From: Syntrophomonadaceae bacterium
GTDB taxonomy: Bacteria; Bacillota; Syntrophomonadia; Syntrophomonadales; Syntrophomonadaceae
NCBI GenBank assembly: GCA_028698695.1
Contig: JAQVWB010000135.1
Location: 1-5,682, forward strand
Length of the DNA: 5,682 bases
Direction: 5' to 3'
The notes under the pieces were generated by a model. It saw only the letters and a program-made list of their open reading frames with translations, was not told the DNA's origin and did no database searches. Shown here in pieces: positions 1 through 5,149 of the stretch. Both the position numbers and the translations under genes were made by a program. Numbering within the stretch: position 1 is the stretch's first letter; each line of letters opens with the position of its first letter.

Positions 1-1
1 A

Positions 2-787
2 GTGGAAACCATGGCACGAATAGCCTATCGAGCTGAACAATCATTAAATTATGAAGAAATTTTACGGCAAAAAAGCCGGTATACCAATCTGACCGTAACC
101 GATGCTATAAGTTATGCTACCTGTGCAACGGCTGCTAATCTGGGTGCCTCAGCAATTATTACCGCTACTCAGACCGGGCAAACTGCCCGCATGATAGCCA
201 AGTACCGACCCCAGACTGATATTATAGCCACCACCACCAATAAAAGGGTTATAAATAAATTGTCATTATTATGGGGGGTTCAGCCGATTCTTATTCCGGA
301 AACAGTTGGGACTGATGAATTATTTGAAGAATCTATTCGCTGCGCCATGGAATCCGGTTTAATAAATAATGGAGAATTAGTAGTCCTGACGGCTGGAATT
401 CCTACCGGGAAAGCCGGAGCAACCAGTCTTATGAAAGTCCATATTATTGGTGAAATCCTCGTGCAGGGGATGGGGATTGGCACTGGAGTTGCCAATGGAA
501 TTGTCCGTGTTATACGGGATGAATCCGATCTCATCCGTATTGAGCCGGGCGATATTATTGCCATTGGTGATGCCAACAGTAGTCTGGCTCCTTATCTGCC
601 GCGAATTGCTGCCCTGGTTGCGGAGGCGGGGGGGTTAACTTCCGATGCAGCTATAATGGGATTAAATGCGCGTATTCCGGTTATTGTCGGTGCAGTAAAT
701 GCTACCCACCTGCTGGAGGAAGGCATGCTGGTAACGGTAGATGCTCCCCGAGGCAGGGTCTATAAAGGCCTGGCCCGGGCATTGTAG
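2..787 (+). CDS. pyk: Pyruvate kinase, C-terminal part (5' end outside window)
   Basis: Pyruvate kinase transfers phosphate from PEP to ADP in the cytoplasm, the last step of glycolysis. The 261 visible residues cover the end of the enzyme. Residues 1-155 match the regulatory C domain (METMARIAYRAEQ at the start; TDAI; the KYRP and WGV motifs; the ITATQTG and TAGIPTGKAGATSLMKVH stretches). Residues 160-261 match the additional PEP-utiliser-like domain of Bacillus-type kinases, ending VDAPRGRVYKGLARAL. The GTG at position 2 is an internal Val codon, because the conserved kinase core should precede it, so the gene is truncated by the window edge. In this extra domain the usual LTSHAA motif reads LTSDAA: residue 215 is Asp (GAT at 644-646) in place of His. 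No stem plus T-tract terminator follows the stop. The identification is firm; the regulatory consequence of the substitution is unknown. Confidence 0.95.
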   Translation: METMARIAYRAEQSLNYEEILRQKSRYTNLTVTDAISYATCATAANLGASAIITATQTGQTARMIAKYRPQTDIIATTTNKRVINKLSLLWGVQPILIPETVGTDELFEESIRCAMESGLINNGELVVLTAGIPTGKAGATSLMKVHIIGEILVQGMGIGTGVANGIVRVIRDESDLIRIEPGDIIAIGDANSSLAPYLPRIAALVAEAGGLTSDAAIMGLNARIPVIVGAVNATHLLEEGMLVTVDAPRGRVYKGLARAL

Positions 788-817
788 GGAAGGGCTGAGG
801 GGAAATCCTTTAATGGA

Positions 818-856
818 CACAGATTAACACAGATTTTTAATATGATTTTCACAGAT
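818..856. repeat. Short CACAGAT repeat cluster
   Basis: CACAGATTAA (818-827) is followed directly by CACAGATTTT (828-837), a 10-bp tandem, and a third CACAGAT lies at 850-856. Similar tandem CACAGATTAACACAGATT strings recur, from memory, in intergenic DNA of many bacteria. The repeat is visible; its dispersal in this genome cannot be checked here. Confidence 0.5.
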
Positions 857-1108
857 CTTTTTATTTTTAGAACCTGACTTTACCTGCTACATTAATTGCG
901 TAGCCTTGTGGTGGAGCATCATTGTCCCTGAAAGGGGATTTTGACTGACTTAACCTGACGGTTATTTAATAGTTATAAGCACAAATCGGGTTGAATCAGG
1001 GGGTATGGTTAAGGTATCACCCTCCGGGTACTCCATATGTTCCGCTTTCGCTTCACTATTAAGGTTGGCGCAGGGGGATAAAGGTGAGCTGCTCAAACAA
1101 AATATAAA

Positions 1109-1134
1109 GGGGACACGTTTTAATACGTGTCCCC
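1109..1134. repeat. Perfect palindrome, REP/MITE-like
   Basis: GGGGACACGT (1109-1118) and ACGTGTCCCC (1125-1134) are exact reverse complements around the 6-base loop TTTAAT. GGGGACA...TGTCCCC palindromes of this form are common as dispersed intergenic repeats, some linked to REP-associated (IS200-like, Y1) transposases. No transposase gene is present here. There is no T-tract on either side, so it is not a standard terminator. Confidence 0.55.
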
Positions 1135-1198
1135 GTGTTGGTTTATTCATACTACTAATCCTGCTTGTACATCTGCCAGCGATAGCAGTGTAGAATAT

Positions 1199-1213
1199 CC
1201 TGCCGGTGGCAGG
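1199..1213. repeat. Small hairpin downstream of the hydratase gene
   Basis: CCTGCC (1199-1204) pairs with GGCAGG (1208-1213) across a 3-base loop, about 60 bp past the stop of the minus-strand hydratase gene. It could end or stabilise that transcript, but no T-run follows in either direction, so calling it a terminator is not justified. Confidence 0.4.
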
Positions 1214-1273
1214 GTTGAGTGGTATTCACACCGACCGAACAGATGAATTCACAGGTATAAGCCAAAATAATAA

Positions 1274-2068
1274 TTATTTCCCCTTAAAGTCTGCTCTTCT
1301 ATTTTCCAGGAAGGCGTTCATACCTTCTTTTTGGTCATCAGAGGAGAACAGCATTGACCAGGCAATTTGTTCTGCCCGGCATCCGGACTTGATATCCAGA
1401 TTCATGGAGTTGTTTATGCATGCTTTGGCTTCTCTCAATGCCAGAGGCGGCTTTCTGGTTAATTTGCGTGCAATCTTGGTGGCAGTTTCAACAACTTCAG
1501 CAGCTGGTACTACCATATTAGCCAGCCCGACACGGTATGCAGTTTCCGCATCAAAGAAATCACCAGTGAAGATATATTGTTTAGCTATACAAATGGAAGC
1601 ACTGCGCGGAAAACGTTGGGTTCCGCCGGCTCCGGGGAATATACCGATATTGATTTCCGGAAAGCCTAATGTAGCATTATCAGCTAAGATGCGAATATCG
1701 GCGGCCAGAACCATTTCCAGACCACCACCGAGGGCTAATCCATTGACAGCTGCAACAGTAGGTTTATGGTTATCTTCCAAGGCAAACAGGGTTCTATGAA
1801 CTTTATCCAGGAAATCACGGGCTTCAAAAGCATTAAATCCGTTTACGGCTTTTAAATCAGCGCCGGCAGCAAAAGCGTTTTCATTACCCCTCATAATAAT
1901 AGCCCGTACTTCCGGATCATCATTAAAGCCGCTTATAATTTCATAGGACTCATCAAGTAACTTGATGTTAACAGCGTTGAAGGCTTTTGGACGATTAAGT
2001 TGAATAGTGCCAATATTATTTTCCACCGATACCAAACATGTTTCATATTGTTTATCTCTGTAAGACAT
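1274..2068 (-). CDS. Enoyl-CoA hydratase (crotonase), short-chain type
   Basis: The 264-residue product has the usual crotonase length and adds water to trans-2-enoyl-CoA (probably crotonyl-CoA) to give 3-hydroxyacyl-CoA, or the reverse. Landmarks in order: LNRPKAFNA near residue 25; the oxyanion-hole segment AFAAGADLK (65-73, Ala68); NGLALGGGLEM (109-119), with Gly115 of the oxyanion hole and Glu118; FPEINIGIFPGAGGTQR (136-152), with Glu138 and Gly146; and the tail ending FKGK. Glu118 and Glu138 match the catalytic Glu144/Glu164 pair of rat hydratase, and Gly146 matches its Gly172, so it should be a true hydratase. The ATG has AAGGGGG about 8 nt upstream. It lies 40 bp downstream of the dehydrogenase gene on the same strand with no terminator between them, so the two are probably co-transcribed. 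The exact chain-length preference cannot be read from the sequence. Confidence 0.93.
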   Translation of the reverse strand: MSYRDKQYETCLVSVENNIGTIQLNRPKAFNAVNIKLLDESYEIISGFNDDPEVRAIIMRGNENAFAAGADLKAVNGFNAFEARDFLDKVHRTLFALEDNHKPTVAAVNGLALGGGLEMVLAADIRILADNATLGFPEINIGIFPGAGGTQRFPRSASICIAKQYIFTGDFFDAETAYRVGLANMVVPAAEVVETATKIARKLTRKPPLALREAKACINNSMNLDIKSGCRAEQIAWSMLFSSDDQKEGMNAFLENRRADFKGK

Positions 2069-2108
2069 TAATTTAACCCCCTTGTTTCATATATAACCTC
2101 AATGCAGG

Positions 2109-2963
2109 TTACTTGCTGTAATCGTAAAAACCTTTACCAGTCTTTCTTCCCAGCCATCCAGCCCGTACCATTTGTTTTAATAAACCAGCCGGGCGATATT
2201 TGGGATCACCAGTTTCACGATATAATACATTGCATACTTCCAAACCGATATCAATTCCAACCATATCGCACAGGGTGAAAGGACCCATAGGCCATCCGGC
2301 ACCCAGTTTCATAGCTTTATCAATATCTTCATAGCTGGCCAGACCTTCCATAGCAATGAAGGCGGCTTCGTTCATACCGGGAATAAGTATTCTATTGACT
2401 ACAAAGCCGGGACCTTCCTTTACCTTGATGGGTTTCTTGCCAATGGCTTTGGAAAGTTCCATAACTGCTTCTGTAGTTTCATCTGAAGTTTGTAAAGCAG
2501 GAATTACTTCGATCAGAGCCATTACCATAGCCGGATTGAAGAAGTGCATTCCCACGACTTTGTCCGGGCGAGCATAAGCAGCTGCAATTTCGGTAATGGA
2601 AAGAGAAGAAGTGTTAGTTGCAACAATGATTTCTGGTTTTAGAATGGAGGATAGTTCCCCATAAACTATTTTCTTGATTTCCATGTTTTCTACTACGGTC
2701 TCAATAACGAAGTCAACATCAGCAATATCCTGCAAACTAGATGTTCCGGAAATATTTCCGGTAACAAAATCTTTGGCCCCGGCAGGTGCTTGACCTTTTT
2801 CCTCGGCTTTTGCCAGACCTTTACCAATTCTCTCTAAGGTTTTGTCGACAATTTCCTTTTTAATATCATACAAGACCACTTTTTTGCCAGCGCCTGCTAC
2901 TGCCCAGGCAATTCCCATCCCCATGGTTCCAGCACCCAGGACAGCAACCTTATTTACTTCCAT
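2109..2963 (-). CDS. hbd: 3-hydroxyacyl-CoA (3-hydroxybutyryl-CoA) dehydrogenase
   Basis: This 284-residue protein is the normal length for the single-function bacterial enzyme that interconverts 3-hydroxybutyryl-CoA and acetoacetyl-CoA with NAD(H). The N-terminal Rossmann fold has GAGTMG at 10-15 and an acidic residue, Asp33, at the end of the second strand, favouring NAD over NADP. Catalytic residues can be placed by spacing against the human enzyme: Ser119 (in NTSS), His140 (HFFNP), Glu152 and Asn190 (VVNR). The all-helical C-terminal domain runs from about 187 to the end, finishing GRKTGKGFYDY. The ATG at 2961-2963 has a near-perfect AAGGAGGT (2971-2978) at ideal spacing. It is the first gene of a two-gene unit with the hydratase that performs the adjacent reaction. 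The gene order is hbd then crotonase, without the acyl-CoA dehydrogenase and Etf genes that accompany them in many clostridial butyrate clusters. Confidence 0.95.
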   Translation of the reverse strand: MEVNKVAVLGAGTMGMGIAWAVAGAGKKVVLYDIKKEIVDKTLERIGKGLAKAEEKGQAPAGAKDFVTGNISGTSSLQDIADVDFVIETVVENMEIKKIVYGELSSILKPEIIVATNTSSLSITEIAAAYARPDKVVGMHFFNPAMVMALIEVIPALQTSDETTEAVMELSKAIGKKPIKVKEGPGFVVNRILIPGMNEAAFIAMEGLASYEDIDKAMKLGAGWPMGPFTLCDMVGIDIGLEVCNVLYRETGDPKYRPAGLLKQMVRAGWLGRKTGKGFYDYSK

Positions 2964-3046
2964 ACACCAGACCTCCTTGTTTTATTGGTGACCAAACAGA
3001 CAGAAAACAATAAGAATAAATCATTACGAATCGTTTTTACTTTCCC

Positions 3047-3060
3047 AATCACCTCCCTTA
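3047..3060 (-). promoter_or_regulatory. Orphan strong Shine-Dalgarno-like site in the hbd leader
   Basis: On the minus strand this reads TAAGGGAGGTGATT, almost the full complement of the 16S rRNA 3' tail with one extra G. No start codon sits at usable distance: a TTG three bases past the GGAGG gives a 3-codon ORF, and the first ATG is about 23 nt away (3022-3024) and opens a 24-codon frame overlapping the hbd start. The hbd start has its own good site 70 bp further on. The site may be a ribosome standby or attenuation element, or a relic of a lost gene. Confidence 0.4.
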
Positions 3061-3067
3061 GCCAGTG

Positions 3068-3120
3068 TATACCTTTTAAGGCTTGTATATGCACCAGGCA
3101 TATTAAAACCTATTTTAAGG
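3068..3120. repeat. Direct repeats and dyads around the hbd promoter
   Basis: ACCTTTTAAGGC (3071-3082) recurs as ACCTATTTTAAGGC (3108-3121) 37 bp away. The second copy overlaps a 6-bp dyad, TTAAAA (3103-3108) and TTTTAA (3113-3118), and the first sits inside TATAC (3068-3072) ... GTATA (3085-3089). They cover the predicted -10 element and the start of the transcript, a natural place for a repressor to bind. No known operator consensus is recognised. Confidence 0.4.
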
Positions 3121-3130
3121 CGTAAGACAA
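3102..3130 (-). promoter_or_regulatory. Probable sigma-A promoter for hbd-hydratase unit
   Basis: On the minus strand TTGTCT (3125-3130) and TTTAAT (3102-3107) are separated by exactly 17 bp, matching the -35 and -10 consensus at 9 of 12 positions. Transcription from here would give a leader of about 130 nt before the hbd start, containing the orphan Shine-Dalgarno-like site. A closer but weaker alternative, TTGGGA then TAATGA, lies around 3020-3048. Confidence 0.5.
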
Positions 3131-3162
3131 AAACATGTCGGGTAATATAAACAGGAATTAAT

Positions 3163-3183
3163 CCCGGGAATTATTTCCCCGGG
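3163..3183 (-). repeat. GC-rich hairpin upstream of the hbd promoter
   Basis: CCCGGG (3163-3168) pairs with CCCGGG (3178-3183). The stem extends to 8 bp on the minus-strand RNA through a G-U and an A-U pair, with loop AATAA. There is no T-tract on either side. It could act as a weak transcript-ending or insulating structure between the two minus-strand units. Confidence 0.45.
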
Positions 3184-3230
3184 CGATTTAATCGTTATGA
3201 AACCAGCCCACTATGAAGGGGACTGATGAA

Positions 3231-3254
3231 TACCTCAATATTATAAATGAGGTA
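3231..3254. repeat. 7-bp inverted repeat
   Basis: TACCTCA (3231-3237) and TGAGGTA (3248-3254) are exact reverse complements around a 10-base AT-only spacer. The dyad could be a regulator site or a loose hairpin. It lies about 100 bp upstream of the predicted hbd promoter and has no T-run. Confidence 0.45.
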
Positions 3255-3395
3255 GTAATAATTTTCACACTCACTAATAACATAATAGCATAACCGGAAC
3301 GAAAAAATTAGAGAAATATGGTAAGTGCGATAAGAATGTATATTATCACACCAGGATTTATGGGAAAAGGCCTGTCTTATGGTAAATAAATAAAA

Positions 3396-3429
3396 GAAAA
3401 AAATAAAAATGACCGGATTATATCCGGCC
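3396..3429 (-). terminator. Intrinsic terminator of the membrane-anchored protein gene
   Basis: On the minus strand GGCCGGAT (3422-3429) pairs with ATCCGGTC (3411-3418), 8 bp with one G-U, across the 3-base loop ATA. A T-rich run (3396-3410) follows. The TAA stop (3418-3420) of the gene being terminated lies in the loop and stem edge, so the last three sense codons form the ascending arm of the hairpin. Confidence 0.85.
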
Positions 3430-3846
3430 AATTGCGCGTGAGGCCTGATTAAGTGTTACCTGAGTAATTATTAAATGAAGTGTTTTCGAATCCAGCGTTC
3501 CAGTTGGCGGTAAAGAATTAAGCTGTTGAAATTCACTAATAAACTGACCCTTATCCTGGTCATCAGATTTACCTAATTGTTTGAGCATGGCGTCTATTTG
3601 TTGTTGTTCCAGATCAGAAACTACCATTAATTCATAATCGGTTTCAGCTACAGCGTCTTTACCAATATTTATTTCATCAGCAGATACATGGTAGGCACTT
3701 TTATCTGGTTTGACTCCTGCATCAGTTTGCGTAGCATTATGGTGGTTAATAATATTGCCCATATTACTTATGACTGCTATAGTCGAACCAATCAAAGTTG
3801 CAGCAGCAATAACGAAAATAAAAAAGAAATAGTATTCCTTTTTCAT
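3418..3846 (-). CDS. Membrane-anchored protein with peptidoglycan-binding-like C-terminus
   Basis: The 142-residue product starts MKKEYYFFFIFVIAAATLIG, a short positive N-terminus and one hydrophobic segment (about 6-28) with no clear cleavage or lipobox site, suggesting a signal anchor with the rest outside. A polar linker follows (30-75). Residues 80-127 (QQQIDAMLKQLG ... FISEFQQLNSLPPTGTLDSKTLHLI) resemble the PG_binding_1 fold, in which an FQ...L..TG.LD..T pattern is diagnostic. There is no hydrolase or peptidase domain. The ATG has GGAGGA 7 nt upstream (3854-3859), a good promoter (3882-3910) and a terminator overlapping the stop, so it is probably transcribed alone. The role may be cell-wall or spore-cortex anchoring, but that is inference. 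The domain match is by eye and partial; the gene itself looks real. Confidence 0.75.
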   Translation of the reverse strand: MKKEYYFFFIFVIAAATLIGSTIAVISNMGNIINHHNATQTDAGVKPDKSAYHVSADEINIGKDAVAETDYELMVVSDLEQQQIDAMLKQLGKSDDQDKGQFISEFQQLNSLPPTGTLDSKTLHLIITQVTLNQASRAIGRI

Positions 3847-3881
3847 TTATATTTCCTCCATCAGCCATGGTTAGTGAATAT

Positions 3882-3910
3882 ATTGTAAATTATCCCGGAC
3901 AATTTTACAA
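3882..3910 (-). promoter_or_regulatory. Sigma-A-type promoter with overlapping dyad
   Basis: On the minus strand TTGTAA (3905-3910) and TACAAT (3882-3887) are 17 bp apart, a good match to the vegetative consensus, 36 bp upstream of the membrane-anchored protein's start. The arms TTGTAAA and TTTACAA also form an inverted repeat over the promoter, so a dimeric regulator could sit on it. Part of this symmetry is expected by chance, since the two hexamers are near complements. Confidence 0.55.
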
Positions 3911-3962
3911 TTTATTCTGAAAAATAACCTTCTGATGTAGATGGAACATATAAATGTTACCT

Positions 3963-4187
3963 TTATTCTTCCTGCCCTTTATTATCCTTAATTATAGTAA
4001 CATCAACCGAATTAAACAGGGCAAATACCTCGTCACCTTTCTGCAGATTCAAGGCTTGGGCAGCACCACTGGTAATGGTAGAATAAACTGGACGATCACC
4101 TATATCAATTATCACTTCAGTTAAATCCTGACCAGACTTGACCTCCATTATTTTACCTGTTAACTTATTGGCCTGACTAATTCTCAT
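3963..4187 (-). CDS. Stand-alone Mop/TOBE molybdate- or tungstate-binding protein
   Basis: The product is about 74 residues and matches the single-domain Mop (molbindin) family: it begins MRISQANKLTGKIMEVKSG, then has the EVIIDIGDRPVYSTITSGAAQALNLQKGDEVFALF core and ends after a VDVTII strand. These proteins assemble into cytoplasmic multimers that bind molybdate or tungstate for storage and delivery to cofactor synthesis. Two ATG codons are adjacent (4188-4190 and 4185-4187). The second lies 7 nt after GGAGG (against 4 for the first) and matches the family's usual M-[KR]-I-S start, so it is preferred. The gene runs divergently from the second crotonase. No modABC transporter is in the window, and the sequence cannot say whether Mo or W is the ligand. 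Confidence 0.88.
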   Translation of the reverse strand: MRISQANKLTGKIMEVKSGQDLTEVIIDIGDRPVYSTITSGAAQALNLQKGDEVFALFNSVDVTIIKDNKGQEE

Positions 4188-4229
4188 CATAACGCCTCCT
4201 TTTATGTTTATATTTATTGTGCTTACTGA

Positions 4230-4262
4230 CTTAATTTATAATCAGCCAAAATTAACCACAAA
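4230..4262. promoter_or_regulatory. Possible overlapping divergent promoters of mop and second crotonase
   Basis: The intergenic strip between mop and the second crotonase is very AT-rich. It contains a perfect TATAAT on the plus strand (4237-4242), about 120 bp before the crotonase ATG, and an overlapping TATAAA on the minus strand (4235-4240), about 48 bp before mop. Neither has a convincing -35 hexamer at 16-18 bp (TTGTGC on plus is only 14 bp away; TTTGTG on minus is 16). If both are used, their polymerases would compete. Confidence 0.3.
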
Positions 4263-4362
4263 GAATAATTTTAAATAGTTTTATAAAATATATTTTAGGA
4301 TAGGATATTTCGTCTGCCTGTCGAATGTATGGTGAAAGACTATAAAAAAGGTGGTATCTAAT

Positions 4363-5142
4363 ATGGAATTAAAAGATCTGATTTATGAAAAGGAAGGACA
4401 TATAGCGTATATCTATATTAATCGCCCCCAGGCATTAAACAGCTTTACGCTTGACACATTAGAGGAATTCTACTGGATACAGGATCAGATATTAGCAGAC
4501 ATGGATATCCGCGTAGTAGTTTTAGCTGCCAAAGGGAAAATATTTTCAGCCGGCATTGATGTATCAGTCCTGAAGAGTGGTAATCCTCAATATGCAGTTC
4601 GCTATATTCAAAAACTGCAGGAATACTATAACCGCTGGGAAAAGATGCCGCAACCTATTATTGCTGCTGTTCACAGTACCTGTATCGGCGGTTCCATAGA
4701 AAATATTTTAGCCTGTGACATCCGCATATCGAATCAAAGCGCTACCTACAGCCTGCCGGAAATAAACTTTGGCTTCTCTCCGGATATGGGGGCTACGCAA
4801 CGGCTTACGCGGGCAGTTGGTGCAGGTCAGGCTAAAAGGCTCATTATGACCGGTGACTTTATCAGTTCAGAAGAAGCACTTCGTATCGGTCTGGTTGATT
4901 TTGTCGTACCAGATGAGGAACTCATGGAATTTACCGCTAAATTGGCCAGGAAAATAGCCAATAAACCACCGCTGGCAATTGGAGTTGCGAAAAAAGCCAT
5001 TAATCTGGCTCAGGATACCAGTCTCAGCGTAGGTTTGCAATTTGAACAGTTAGGCTCCTCTTTCCTGTTCTGTACCGAAGACTTCCAGGAAGGCCCAAAA
5101 GCTTTCTTCGAAAAACGCAAACCTAACTTCCAGGGTAAATAA
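4363..5142 (+). CDS. Crotonase-family protein, dienoyl-CoA isomerase-like active site
   Basis: The product is 259 residues from the ATG at 4363, which has AAGGTGGT 7 nt upstream; an in-frame GTG at 4351 falls inside that ribosome site and is rejected. Crotonase landmarks in order: INRPQALNS (19-27); the oxyanion segment FSAGID (61-66); HSTCIGGSIENILACDIRI (104-122), with Gly110 and Glu113; and LPEINFGFSPDMGATQR (131-147), with Glu133 and Asp141. The Asp sits eight residues after Glu133, where rat dienoyl-CoA isomerase has its catalytic Asp204 and where hydratases have Gly. The CIGG ... ACDIR stretch also resembles that family, but the first acid is Glu rather than Asp176. It could therefore be a hydratase, a delta3,5-delta2,4-dienoyl-CoA isomerase or another acyl-CoA isomerase. 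It is monocistronic, divergent from mop, and about 1.4 kb from the other beta-oxidation genes. Confidence 0.9.
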   Translation: MELKDLIYEKEGHIAYIYINRPQALNSFTLDTLEEFYWIQDQILADMDIRVVVLAAKGKIFSAGIDVSVLKSGNPQYAVRYIQKLQEYYNRWEKMPQPIIAAVHSTCIGGSIENILACDIRISNQSATYSLPEINFGFSPDMGATQRLTRAVGAGQAKRLIMTGDFISSEEALRIGLVDFVVPDEELMEFTAKLARKIANKPPLAIGVAKKAINLAQDTSLSVGLQFEQLGSSFLFCTEDFQEGPKAFFEKRKPNFQGK

Positions 5143-5149
5143 AGCATAT

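Larger units (their letters stand above)
788..1273. other. Gene-free convergent spacer between pyk and the hydratase gene
   Basis: This 486-bp stretch lies between the 3' ends of two converging genes. I see no credible coding region: the two overlapping opposite-strand ORFs of 62 codons at 962-1193 mirror each other, have no family resemblance and no good ribosome binding site. It holds a cluster of CACAGAT repeats (818-856), two copies of AACCTGAC (871-878 and 952-959), a perfect 10-bp palindrome (1109-1134) and a 6-bp hairpin (1199-1213). It looks like a landing zone for small repeats or the remains of mobile DNA. Neither flanking gene has an obvious intrinsic terminator here. Confidence 0.6.
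2964..3417. other. Gene-free region: hbd leader plus hairpins
   Basis: This 454-bp stretch between hbd and the upstream same-strand gene contains no convincing gene. From hbd outward it holds the hbd ribosome binding site, an orphan Shine-Dalgarno-like site (3047-3060), palindromes and direct repeats (3068-3120), a likely promoter (3102-3130), two hairpins (3163-3183 and 3231-3254) and the terminator of the upstream gene (3396-3429). A 78-codon minus-strand ORF at 3195-3431 has low-complexity, non-family-like composition, reads through the terminator, and is rejected. Confidence 0.6.

Noticed and set aside
280..576. Minus-strand open frame inside pyk
   Set aside because: Ile/Pro/Ser-rich composition typical of an antisense shadow; pyk is clearly coding on the other strand.
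962..1193. Two overlapping opposite-strand frames of 62 codons each
   Set aside because: Each mirrors the other, neither has a good start signal, and both run through the 1109-1134 palindrome; treated as non-coding repeat-like DNA.
1199..1213. Terminator for the hydratase gene
   Set aside because: The stem is only 6 bp and no T-run follows in either direction; kept only as a hairpin.
1206..1799. Plus-strand open frame of 197 codons
   Set aside because: It lies opposite the well-supported hydratase gene, has no family resemblance and no ribosome site; it is an antisense shadow.
3195..3431. Minus-strand frame of 78 codons
   Set aside because: It starts inside the upstream gene's 3' end, runs through a strong terminator and encodes a Phe/Tyr/Ser-rich product unlike a protein domain.
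3945..3958. AACAT/ATGTT hairpin just after mop as a terminator
   Set aside because: Only 5 AT-rich pairs and no adjacent T-tract, too weak to call.
4351..4362. GTG as start of the second crotonase
   Set aside because: The GTG is part of the AAGGTGGT ribosome site for the ATG at 4363; starting at the ATG gives the usual crotonase N-terminus.
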